From Streptomyces sp. SDr-06 (lineage in GTDB: Bacteria; Actinomycetota; Actinomycetes; Streptomycetales; Streptomycetaceae), in the NCBI RefSeq assembly GCF_003324565.1, contig NZ_QOLA01000024.1, positions 1 to 64,000 on the forward strand: DNA of 64,000 nucleotides. Direction: 5' to 3'. A model generated the notes under the pieces. The model did not search any database. It saw only the letters and a list, made by a program, of their open reading frames with translations, and was not told the DNA's origin. Made by a program: the position numbers and the translations under genes. Positions 1 to 8,261 of this stretch are shown here, piece after piece; positions within the stretch are counted from its first letter, which is position 1, and every line of letters starts with the position of its first letter.

Positions 1-134
1 CCATCGCCGGCCCGCTCCTCGCCGCCACCTACAGCCTCGGCCTACTGGCACTCCGCAAAGCCCACCCAAAAACCGCGATCCCCTACGGCCCCTTCCTCAT
101 CACCGGCACCCTCACCACCCTCCTCACTCAATAA
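1..134 (+). CDS. 3' end of a prepilin peptidase-like membrane protein (partial)
   Basis: The reading frame is open from the window edge and ends at TAA 132-134. The last 43 residues are hydrophobic and contain IPYGPFLITGTL, which resembles the C-terminal transmembrane segment of A24-family prepilin leader peptidases (usual form PYGPxLxxG). The catalytic Asp residues lie outside the window, so the activity cannot be checked. A small membrane protein of another family is possible. Confidence 0.5.
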   Translation, partial: IAGPLLAATYSLGLLALRKAHPKTAIPYGPFLITGTLTTLLTQ

Positions 135-222
135 CAGCTCGTCGCACACGAACAGAGACCAGACTCCCCAACGCGAGTGACCGCCCCTGCCTCATTGACA
201 GCGGTACGGAGTGACCCATGGG

Positions 223-633
223 TCAGTGACCGCTCGGAGTCTTCCCGTAGCAGGAGCGGATGGTCCTGTCCAACTTCCGATGGATCACGCGGAGCGCCAT
301 GATGGTCAACTCATCGTCGAGCCCCGTGGTCGTCGGCCATTCGGCTCCCGACCCCATCAGGTCACTCACGAAGACGATCTCTACCGCGAGCAGCACACGC
401 GCCCACTCCACCGGAGAGATCCGCTCGTCCGAGGCGAGCGTGCTACGAAGCGCGAGGCACTGGTCAACCAGGTGCTGTGCATCCGTGAATCCCATCCCGA
501 CGGCCAGTTGATCACTGCATCGGGCCGGGCCGCACCACTCCAGGAGGGCGCGTCGCAGTATGGCGATCTCAGCCTCGGCAAGCAGTTCGCCCGCCGCCAC
601 CGCATCTTCAGACGTCGTTCCAGTCCTACCCAA
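223..633 (-). CDS. Hypothetical protein, possibly a frameshifted longer gene
   Basis: A 136-residue acidic, helix-rich protein with no recognised motif; the start given is a TTG. A second minus-strand frame immediately upstream (to about 731) encodes a protein-like N-terminus (AFVVHNPNAEDAGSIYRL) and runs into this frame near 625. The natural gene may therefore be about 170 residues with one indel near 620-630. The neighbour downstream of the 793-1311 gene is also hypothetical, so context gives no function. Confidence 0.4.
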   Translation of the reverse strand: MGRTGTTSEDAVAAGELLAEAEIAILRRALLEWCGPARCSDQLAVGMGFTDAQHLVDQCLALRSTLASDERISPVEWARVLLAVEIVFVSDLMGSGAEWPTTTGLDDELTIMALRVIHRKLDRTIRSCYGKTPSGH

Positions 634-792
634 CAGTCTTCCAGCCTGGTTGGATCCAGGCGGTAGATAGACCCCGCGTCCTCAGCGTTCGGATTGTGGA
701 CTACGAAGGCCGTCCTGCCTGGAACCGGCACCCTTGCTGGATAACGGGAGAGGTTCCACCGGGACCATGTCCGGTGGAGCCTCTGGTGTCTG

Positions 793-1311
793 TCAGTCAG
801 CCAGCGGAGTCACGCAGTCTTCGCTAGTCAGGGCGACTTGGAGTCCAGGCAAGTCGCTGGCCTCGCCCATCCCCATCCGTTCGGCGAACTCGGCCGAGAA
901 GAAGGTGACGTAGCCGGTGTACATGTCCGCATCCATCAGGGTCGCCTCTACGGAAACACGGGCCACCAGCGACGGCTTCCACGACAGATCTACGGCCTCG
1001 TGGAGAGCATCCCAAGCAAAAGAGAGCCCTCTTCGCATGAGGATGTCGATGCTTCCACTGCCCATCACATCGATATCCATATCTGGGATACCGCGACCAT
1101 TTACCGCCGATTCGCAAGCCCCGATGTTCGAAAAGTCTGACCGCCTCCCGAAATAGGAGTCACGAAATTCCGCCAGCAAGGTGGCGCCGTCGTCGAGCAC
1201 CCACCCTGCAGAGACAACTGGATCCAGCGGAGCGTATCTGTCCGACGAGCGGACACGCGTCATGAGATCACGTCCCAGGAGACTTCGCACGGTACAACTG
1301 ATTTTCACCAT
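793..1311 (-). CDS. Hypothetical protein, 172 aa
   Basis: The start is supported by an AAAGGAG ribosome binding site just upstream (RC of 1315-1322); GTG two codons downstream is an equally spaced alternative. The protein has no signal peptide or transmembrane segment and mixes beta-like and acidic stretches. I do not recognise the family. It lies on the same strand as 223-633 with about 160 bp between. Confidence 0.55.
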   Translation of the reverse strand: MVKISCTVRSLLGRDLMTRVRSSDRYAPLDPVVSAGWVLDDGATLLAEFRDSYFGRRSDFSNIGACESAVNGRGIPDMDIDVMGSGSIDILMRRGLSFAWDALHEAVDLSWKPSLVARVSVEATLMDADMYTGYVTFFSAEFAERMGMGEASDLPGLQVALTSEDCVTPLAD

Positions 1312-1879
1312 GAGCTCCTTTACTGCGAACCGGCAATTTTACAGATAATGCAGCGTCCCAAGCTTCGCCCGTTCAAGACATCAATGCCCTTGGCCAGGCC
1401 CTTCGCGAAGCGCACGATGCCAGGCACCGGCTGCGCTGATCACACTCGCGCCGCCACCAGCACCGGCCCCGCACTTGCCACTACCGGCTGCAAACGGCCG
1501 GCCCAGACCAGGGCACCTAACGATCTACGACTGAAGTAGCAGCTCGGAAGGGTGAAGATGTGTACATTATCTTCTCAAAAGCCTTTTTGGCCTACATGGG
1601 GCAGCGCGTGGCCGTCGCCCCAGCGCAGGCCGGCACGTGGGTCCCAGTAGTACTGGTGCACCCAGACCCTGCCGGTCAACGCGGACACGGTCGTCATCCG
1701 CCAAAGCCCGTCGAAGAACGCAGGGAAGGTGCATCGGATACCGCGACCAGCACTGCCGTTTCCACGGCTACACCCGCGATGTGTCCGGGGCGCACGCGAT
1801 GAAGGGCTCCGGCGTGGACGGCTGGGTGGGCCGCGGCCTGATCTCCACCGGCCCAGCAGTTCGCCCCCAACGGCCCCTG
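1312..1879. other. Gene-free stretch
   Basis: Short open frames on both strands have no convincing start, ribosome binding site or family motif. A minus-strand string around 1600-1700 (VWVHQYYWDPRAGLRW) looks protein-like, but its frame is broken on both sides. This is probably decayed coding DNA. Confidence 0.4.
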
Positions 1880-2199
1880 ATGCGCGCTCTTCGCCTGCTG
1901 TCGGTGGTGCCAGCGGTGCTGGTCGGCACGGGCTGCGTGGCCGTCGCCCCAAAACCGCGGCGCCTGCATGGGAGTTGGTCCCCGCCGACGGCCGCGTCAC
2001 CACCGTGGCACCCGGACCATCCTGGCCCGATCCGGTACAGCCACCCGCCCGCAAGGCCCTGGCCCCGGTACGGGCCCGCCCCCACTACGCCCACGCCCCC
2101 CAGCGCCGAGCCCGTGGGCCCGCCCGGCCCGGACCGGCCACCACCCGAGGCCCCCGCCGGGCGCCGAACGGCCAGGCCGTGTCCAAGATCCGTGTGTGA
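1880..2199 (+). pseudogene. Decayed proline-rich lipoprotein
   Basis: ATG at 1880 opens a clear lipoprotein signal peptide (MRALRLLSVVPAVLVGTGC, lipobox LVGTGC). The frame then becomes an arginine/proline shadow. A frame shifted by one (from about 1955) reads AWELVPADGRVTT followed by a Pro/Arg-rich tail and stops at 2197-2199, as Streptomyces proline-rich lipoproteins often do. Joining the two needs one indel near 1950. There is no good ribosome binding site. Confidence 0.35.
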
Positions 2200-2261
2200 C
2201 GACAGACCTGAACCTCGCTGGTCGCCTCAATCACTGATCGCCACATCGATCCTCCCGCCAT

Positions 2262-2649
2262 TCATCGGGTCGGCATCCCTCCGTGAAGGCTGTCGACCAC
2301 GATCGGCAGAGACTCTTCAACAAGGTAGGGGTGCTCGGGGAAGTAGCCGATTTGGAGGTGACCACCGTCCTCCGCGGTGGCCATGCCCTGGAGATCGGCT
2401 GCGAAAATCGCCCTGGCGCCGGGATCGCCGCTGATCACCAGGACCTGCCGGGAGGCGTCAAGCCCGATTTTAATCCCAGGGCCGACAGCCCTTCTGACAT
2501 CGATCCCTGCCAAGGCGTCGCTATCCAGCGGTGACGTGGAGCCGATGAACCCGGCGCCCTCGGCCACCGCGCGTGCCAAGCTGGCCAGTTCCTCCGCTGA
2601 AGCAGTGATACCCAACTTCGCCGAACACAGGATCAGAAACCAGTCGCAT
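2262..2649 (-). pseudogene. Imm32-like immunity protein, frameshifted, 3' of the lanthipeptide operon
   Basis: The C-terminal half carries the signature of the Imm32 family of polymorphic-toxin immunity proteins: VISGDPGARAI, DGGHLQIGYFPEHPYLV and PIVV. The best start is ATG 2649, preceded by AAGGAG at 8 bases, giving MRLVSDPVFGEVG; that frame must shift by one base in the GGG run at 2611-2613 to continue as ITASAEELASLARAVAEG. Either the gene is broken or the base is a sequencing indel. It lies about 100 bp after the synthetase stop and could share its transcript. A second, truncated copy lies at 43332-43592, with about 245 bp of clear nucleotide similarity that runs past the stop codon. Confidence 0.6.
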
Positions 2650-2756
2650 GGGCGGCACTCCTTCAAGGTCAGAGCTCCATCATGCCGCTCGAGATCTTCG
2701 GCCCTGCTCGGCGGGGGCTGGAAACGGGGCGGAAGCCACCCGGCCAGTCCCCGGCC

Positions 2757-5459
2757 CTACTCACCGCGATCGGATGCGGCAGCTAACTCGGGCCGAGGCC
2801 CCACCATGAGGGAGTTGGGAAGCCAGAGCCGGGGGCCGCCGTCGCGCAAACGGGTGAGGAAGGCCAGCACACCGCTGAGGCCGGTACTGAAGCCCGCTGT
2901 CACCGCACTTCCGGTGTCGTCGGGCAGAACCATGCGGCCGTAGCGCAGGGCGTTACGGGGCTGAATGCTCTCCGCGAGCTCCGCCGCCCACTCCCGGTAG
3001 CGCTTGTCGCCCAGGAGCTCGGCCAGGTCCAGCAGAAAGTCGCCATCCCCGGCAAGGCCGTGGCACTGGCAAGTTCCCATGTGCCAGCGGGAGCGGCGGA
3101 CGGCCAGGGCTGCCTGAACCGCGAGGTCGGCGTGCCGGTCCTCGCCGGAGTGCTGCCACATCCGGATCAGGAAGGTGCCGATCCCGGAGGAGCCGCTGCA
3201 CCAGTTGGTCTTCAGGAGTCCACCTTTGTCGTCGCTGGGCCAGTACGCGGCGCCCCGGTCGAACCGTACGAGGGAGCCCAGCGTGTCCGCGGCGGACGTG
3301 GCGAGCTCCGTGTAGCGCGGCTCGCCGGTTGCATTGCCTGCCGCGAGCAGAAACGTGCCCACTCCGGCCACCCCGTGGGCGAAGCCATAGTGGACGACGC
3401 CCGCCAGCGCCGAGGCGAAGTCGGCGGCGATCGGCCATCTCACCTGTCCGCCCCCGTGTTCGGCGGCTGTGGCGAGCGCTTCGGCTGCGGTCCGCGCCCG
3501 GGCCAGGAACTGTTCTCCTCCAGTTGCCTCCCAGAATCGCAGCTGGGTGAGGCCAGCTCCGGCGGTCCCATGGCAGACATCCGGATTCGGCCAGCGGATG
3601 GGCACCCGTTGGGCGAGGTCCACTGCCAGTCGGCGCAACCGGTCGTCGCCGAGGAGCTGGCCGGCTTCCAGCAGTGCCCAGGCCGTTCCGGATCGGCCGA
3701 AGTACAGGCCGGGCAGCGCGCGTGGTTCGCGTCCGACGCGGCGCGCTGTCCAGTCGGCCGCGGCCTGGACGGCTTCCACGAGCGCCGGCTCGCCCTGGCA
3801 GCCGCGGACCAGCGCGCCGAGTACACCAGCGCTGCCGTGTTGGACGTTGAGGGGATCGGTTCCCCTGTCGTTCCGACCCGTTGGCCACAGGCGCTGGTCG
3901 TCTGCCGGGTCCATGGTGTCCCATAGGTGGGCGAATCCGTCGGAGATCAGGCGGTCCAGGTCGTGGTCGCCGATCCGGCTGGCCGTGGGGCGCGCCTCGG
4001 GACCTTCCGCTTCGACGAGGAGGGCGCGCACGGCGTCGAGACCGGGGCGTCGCTGCGGAACCGCATCCATGAGGGCGACGATGACCGGTGCCATCAGCCG
4101 CGCTGCGGCGTTGCGCGGGGCAATCCGCTGGAGCCAGTGCGCAATGCGCTCGGCAGCGGTCCGCTCCTGTGGTTCGTCCGGGGGCAGTGCCGGGTCGGCG
4201 CCACTGACCAGGTAGAACAAGGTGGCACCCAGGCTGTACAGAGCGGCGGAAGGTGCGGGGGCGGACCCGGACGGTGGTGCGCCGAGCCGCTCCGGTGCGG
4301 CATACGCCGGAGTGTGGGACCGCTTGACCTGGGTGCCGGGCTCGGCGAGCTGCTCGAGGTCGATCAGGCGCAGCTCCCTGTTTGCCAGGATCATGACGTT
4401 GTCGGGGGTGAAGTCCTGGGTGACGAAACCGCTGTCCTGCACTAGCCGCAGCAGGTTCACGAGTTCGCTGGCGATGTCGCGCAGTTGGGAGACCGGCCCG
4501 CCCCACGCCCCGCCGTCGTCCGGTTCGAGGTTCTCGCGTACCCACTGGCGCAAGGAGACGCCCGGCAGTGACTCCTGTACGAGGAACAGGTCGCCCTGTT
4601 GCTCGAAGACGCCGACGGGGTGCGGGGTCCGGCCTGAGGGGGCGAACCGTGCCAGCAGTTCCGCTTCGTGTCGTCGCCGGTCACGGATGTCCTGCCCGTC
4701 CAATCCCGCCCCGGTGTGCGCCCGGGCCTGCTTGATGACGACCTCGGCCCCGGTCATCTGATCGGAGCCCAGGAATACGCCTCCGGTGAAGGCATGGCGG
4801 ATGACTTTCCGGACGAGGTAACGGCCATCGAGCAGCACGGGTCTGGGGACCGTGGGGGCGGCCTCTGCCAGGGGGTGGAAGGGGTCGGGCGAAGCCCACG
4901 AGGGCGGTGAGAACCACGCCTTGCGCTCGTCAGGCACCAGCCGGCCGTCCGGGGCGATCAGCATCGCCTCGTAGCTGCCGTCGTTGCCCAGCATCGGCAC
5001 TCCGGTGAACACTCCGAACCGGTAGTGCACCAGGCTGCCGGGCCGGTAGGGCCGGTCCGAGAGGATCCCCGGCCCAGGCAGGCCGGCGGTCGCCCGGTGC
5101 AGCTCTTCGGCCAGCTCCCCGAGCTCCTCTTGGTCGCACTCGGGGTACGCGGTGAGGAACTTGCCGCCCGTGCCCCGGTTGCACAGCCGGGAGCCGAGCT
5201 CTTCGACCTCTGCAAGGGTTTTCGCGAACTTGAACGGGCAGGTCCGGCGCAGCAGCACGTCCGCCGCTCTGGCCAGGACCAGGGGCGCGGACAAGGGGGT
5301 CGCGGAGAGGTGTAGTTTCCACCCCTGTCGTACCGAGCGCCCGCCCGGGGGCTCGACGTAGCACCAGAACGTGTCCGGCCTGGCCTGCCAGCCGAGGCCG
5401 TCGTGGCGGGCGAGTGCCGCCTGGGCGCAGTCGATGAGCAGCAGATCGTCGACGGTCAT
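2757..5459 (-). CDS. Class IV-type lanthionine synthetase (lyase-kinase-cyclase)
   Basis: A 900-residue enzyme that would phosphorylate, eliminate and cyclise the precursor peptide at 10016-10099. Residues 1-205 form the lyase-type region (WKLHLSATPLSA near 47-58, PFKF near 75-78). Residues 210-480 form a Ser/Thr-kinase-like domain with K243, the loop VTQDFTPDN around D349 and LIDLE around D367. Residues 500-880 form a LanC-like cyclase. The cyclase keeps a zinc-ligand set: C754 in NWCSG and C799-H800 in CQCHG. Retained ligands fit class IV (LanL) rather than class III (LanKC), whose cyclase lacks them. The start is ATG 5459, overlapping the upstream radical SAM stop as ATGA and preceded by GAGGA. 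It is the last biosynthetic gene of the operon. Length and domain order are normal for the family. Confidence 0.88.
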   Translation of the reverse strand: MTVDDLLLIDCAQAALARHDGLGWQARPDTFWCYVEPPGGRSVRQGWKLHLSATPLSAPLVLARAADVLLRRTCPFKFAKTLAEVEELGSRLCNRGTGGKFLTAYPECDQEELGELAEELHRATAGLPGPGILSDRPYRPGSLVHYRFGVFTGVPMLGNDGSYEAMLIAPDGRLVPDERKAWFSPPSWASPDPFHPLAEAAPTVPRPVLLDGRYLVRKVIRHAFTGGVFLGSDQMTGAEVVIKQARAHTGAGLDGQDIRDRRRHEAELLARFAPSGRTPHPVGVFEQQGDLFLVQESLPGVSLRQWVRENLEPDDGGAWGGPVSQLRDIASELVNLLRLVQDSGFVTQDFTPDNVMILANRELRLIDLEQLAEPGTQVKRSHTPAYAAPERLGAPPSGSAPAPSAALYSLGATLFYLVSGADPALPPDEPQERTAAERIAHWLQRIAPRNAAARLMAPVIVALMDAVPQRRPGLDAVRALLVEAEGPEARPTASRIGDHDLDRLISDGFAHLWDTMDPADDQRLWPTGRNDRGTDPLNVQHGSAGVLGALVRGCQGEPALVEAVQAAADWTARRVGREPRALPGLYFGRSGTAWALLEAGQLLGDDRLRRLAVDLAQRVPIRWPNPDVCHGTAGAGLTQLRFWEATGGEQFLARARTAAEALATAAEHGGGQVRWPIAADFASALAGVVHYGFAHGVAGVGTFLLAAGNATGEPRYTELATSAADTLGSLVRFDRGAAYWPSDDKGGLLKTNWCSGSSGIGTFLIRMWQHSGEDRHADLAVQAALAVRRSRWHMGTCQCHGLAGDGDFLLDLAELLGDKRYREWAAELAESIQPRNALRYGRMVLPDDTGSAVTAGFSTGLSGVLAFLTRLRDGGPRLWLPNSLMVGPRPELAAASDRGE

Positions 5460-6514
5460 GATCGTCCTCGGAGCGACAGCGCTGCCGAGAGTTCCGGGCG
5501 CCCCGCGATGCGGGCCCGGTCGTCGTCGGTGCCGAAGCGGTGGTCGATCCGGCGGGCGGCCTCGGCCCACTCCCGCATGGTGCGGACCGGTTTGAGGGTG
5601 TCCACCACGAAGGGGTCGTGCCAACGTGCGACCGAGCGTTTCCAGAGCAGCCGCGGGTCGTCCTCGAGGATGTTGCCCACCACTCCCTCGTAGATGCACA
5701 TAGCCCGCACGGCTCCGTCTGGTTCCACGGCCATCGCGGCGAAGAAGTTTCCCGCCGCGATCCGGTCGGGGTGCATGCTCGTACCCCAGTTGTCGGACAG
5801 GGACAGTTCAAGCGAGGCAGGTGCCAGGGACTTCAGGCGCTCGGCGAGTTCGGGCGAGGCCAGCCAGGCGGCCTGCTCATCGCTGAGCAGTTCCTGCTCC
5901 ACGAAGCTTTGACGGTTGGCGAGCCCGGAGGGCACCACGGCGCTGAGGTAGAGGAAGCTCATCTCTGGGAAGCGGGGGGCCACTTCACTGCAGAACAGTT
6001 CCAGCTGGCCGAAGCTGCTTTGCAGGACCGTGCTGTCGATGCCGAACACCGGCGATGGGTCACCGCGTCGCCGCGCCTCGCACGATGCATCGTCCAGCAG
6101 TTGCAGCGCCTTCATGGCACGGTCGAACGAACCGGCCCGGCCGCGGATCCGGTCGTGGACCTCGGCTGTCGCCCCGTCGATACTCATGTTCACCTGAGGC
6201 CGCAACCGTAGGATCTCTTCCATCGCGCGCTCCCGCAGCGGCCATCCTCCGGTGTAGAGGTACACCCCGATCCCGGCGCTCGTGATCCGTTCGATGATCT
6301 CGAAGATCCCTGGCACCACAAGTGCTTCACCACCGCCCAGCCCAACGTTGTCTGGGGCGAGCGAGACGATCGCGTCCGCGACACGGAGGTTGTCCCGCAG
6401 GCTCAGTTGCCGTGACGGCCTCCTGCCCGACTCGGAGTAGCAGTGCACACAGCGCAGCGGGCAGTTGTAGGTGATGTCCCACAGAATGTAGCCAGGACGG
6501 TCAGCGACCAGCAT
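5456..6514 (-). CDS. Radical SAM enzyme of the lanthipeptide operon (second copy)
   Basis: A 352-residue radical SAM protein. CPLRCVHC at residues 18-25 binds the 4Fe-4S cluster and GGGEAL is the SAM-binding GGE motif; YLYTGGW and MSIDGA follow in the usual order. The C-terminal part (VEPDGAVRAMCIYEG, GNIL, LLWKRSV) has the outline of a SPASM/twitch domain but has lost the cluster-ligating cysteines, with one Cys left. The start ATG 6514 lies inside the 3' end of the ABC gene (14-base overlap) with GGAGAGAAGG just upstream, and its stop overlaps the synthetase start. It is clearly related to the radical SAM gene at 10161-11225 (shared CYSESGRR, LYTGGW, SVARW, RFGTDDDRARI). The substrate is presumably the precursor peptide; the reaction is unknown. 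Confidence 0.85.
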   Translation of the reverse strand: MLVADRPGYILWDITYNCPLRCVHCYSESGRRPSRQLSLRDNLRVADAIVSLAPDNVGLGGGEALVVPGIFEIIERITSAGIGVYLYTGGWPLRERAMEEILRLRPQVNMSIDGATAEVHDRIRGRAGSFDRAMKALQLLDDASCEARRRGDPSPVFGIDSTVLQSSFGQLELFCSEVAPRFPEMSFLYLSAVVPSGLANRQSFVEQELLSDEQAAWLASPELAERLKSLAPASLELSLSDNWGTSMHPDRIAAGNFFAAMAVEPDGAVRAMCIYEGVVGNILEDDPRLLWKRSVARWHDPFVVDTLKPVRTMREWAEAARRIDHRFGTDDDRARIAGRPELSAALSLRGRS

Positions 6515-8261
6515 CCTTCTCTCCTCTGTTGCCGGAATACGTCAGCGGACAGCCATGCTCGTGGTCCCAATTGCCGACCAGGTCGGCATAGAGCGCGGAC
6601 GCGGCGGCCAGCTGGTCATGAGTACCGAAGCGAGCGGTGCACCCGTCCAGCAGGAGCACCCGGTCGGCGCGGCGGGCGGAGCTGATCCGGTGCGCGATGA
6701 CGATCAGCGTTCCGGGCCTTCGGGCGAATGCGGCCTCGGCCTTCGCCTCGGCCTCCTGATCGAGCCCGGAGGTGGCTTCGTCCAGGATCACCAGCCGGGC
6801 GGGAGAGAGGTACACCCGAGCCAGCGCGACGAGTTGCCGCTCGCCCTGCGAGAGTTCGGCGCCGCCCGCGCCGACCCTGGTGTCGACCCCGCCCAGCCGG
6901 TCGGTCACCGGCCGCAGGCCGACCACAGTCAGGGCCTCGGCGATCTCGGTCTCGGTGGCCCGGGGCGCCAAGTAGGTCAGGTTCTCCCGGAGCGTGCCGG
7001 CGAAGACGTACGCCTCTTGCGGGATCAAGGCCACGAACCGGCGCAGTTCACGCTGGTCGACGCCGCTGATGTCGTCGCCGCCGAGCAGGACCCGTCCACG
7101 CTGCGCCGTCAGCAGCCCGGTGAGCAGCCCGGCCAGCGTGGACTTGCCGATGCCGCTGGGTCCGACGACCGCCAGATGACTCCCCTCCGGCACAGAGCAG
7201 TGGAGGTCCTGGACGATCGGAATGGCGTGCGGCCCGTAGGCGAACGTGAGGCCGTCGACCTCGAGGTCATATGTGTCAGGGGCGGGGCTTGCGGTAGGTG
7301 TCCCGGCAGGCTCGGCGAACCCCTCCCCGAGCCGGGTGATGCTCACCGCCATCTCCAGTCCCCAGGTGGCCATCACCTCCAGCAGCTTGCGCAGCGCCGG
7401 TTCCAGACCGACCGTCAGATAGGTGACTGCGCCGGCCAGCTCGCCGACGCTCAGGTAGCCGCGGTGCAGCAGTGAAGGCGCGGAGGCCAGCAGGACGATC
7501 ACCGGCAGCTGGCCTCCGACGAAGACCACCAGCGTCCGTGCGGCGGTCGCCCGGGCCAGCGCACGGGCACGTCGCCGCTGTTCGTCCACTGCCTGGTCGA
7601 TGCCTGCGATGACCCGGTGCTCGCCCGCGCAGGCGATCGCGTCGCGCACCCCGCTGAAAGCGGTGCCCGCCCGCTGGGCCACTTCCTCTTCGGCGAGCAG
7701 CACCGCCTTGTGACGCGCGGCCAGGCCGGGCAGCAGCCAGGCGAACAGCGCCAGCGCCGCCAGCACCAGCCCGCCGCTGATCACGGCGGTCAGCGGGGCG
7801 AGCAGGCTCAGTCCCACCAGCGCGGCCGCCGAGGCGAAGACGATCTGGCGGATGATGCGGAGCAGGGCGTGCAGGACTTCCCGGACGGTCTGCACCTGTT
7901 CGGTGAGCCGGGCGACGGAGGCCAGATCCGGCGGGCGGTCCGACTTCACTGCATCGGCCAGCACCCCCTCCACCAGCGCGATCACGAACGTGTCCCGCAC
8001 CGGTTCGATGACCGCGGCCATCAATGGGAAGAGCCGGCGGGTGGCCGCCGCCCCGACTAGCGCGGCCGCCAGCAGCGCGGTGAGGGCCTCGGCGGCGGGC
8101 AGCACGTCATGCGACAAGAAGTGGTCGATCGCCGTGGAAATCAGCAGCCCCGAAGCTCCCACGGGAGCGGTCTCGACGACGGACCAGACCAGGATCCGCG
8201 CCAGGGTTCCCCGCCGTTGGCGGAGCACGCTCAGCAGCAGCGTGTGCCCGGCCCGGTTCAC
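6501..8261 (-). CDS. ABC exporter half-transporter (TMD-NBD), second of pair
   Basis: 586 residues: six-helix membrane domain then nucleotide-binding domain with Walker A VVGPSGIGKSTLAG, signature LSQGERQLVALAR, Walker B LVILDEATSGLD and switch His in IAHR. There is no C39 peptidase domain, so leader removal must be done elsewhere. The GTG start at 8261 overlaps the stop of the upstream ABC gene (GTGA 8258-8261), so translational coupling is likely. The two half-transporters probably form a heterodimer that exports the modified peptide, as RamA/RamB do for SapB. Confidence 0.85.
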   Translation of the reverse strand: MNRAGHTLLLSVLRQRRGTLARILVWSVVETAPVGASGLLISTAIDHFLSHDVLPAAEALTALLAAALVGAAATRRLFPLMAAVIEPVRDTFVIALVEGVLADAVKSDRPPDLASVARLTEQVQTVREVLHALLRIIRQIVFASAAALVGLSLLAPLTAVISGGLVLAALALFAWLLPGLAARHKAVLLAEEEVAQRAGTAFSGVRDAIACAGEHRVIAGIDQAVDEQRRRARALARATAARTLVVFVGGQLPVIVLLASAPSLLHRGYLSVGELAGAVTYLTVGLEPALRKLLEVMATWGLEMAVSITRLGEGFAEPAGTPTASPAPDTYDLEVDGLTFAYGPHAIPIVQDLHCSVPEGSHLAVVGPSGIGKSTLAGLLTGLLTAQRGRVLLGGDDISGVDQRELRRFVALIPQEAYVFAGTLRENLTYLAPRATETEIAEALTVVGLRPVTDRLGGVDTRVGAGGAELSQGERQLVALARVYLSPARLVILDEATSGLDQEAEAKAEAAFARRPGTLIVIAHRISSARRADRVLLLDGCTARFGTHDQLAAASALYADLVGNWDHEHGCPLTYSGNRGEKDAGR

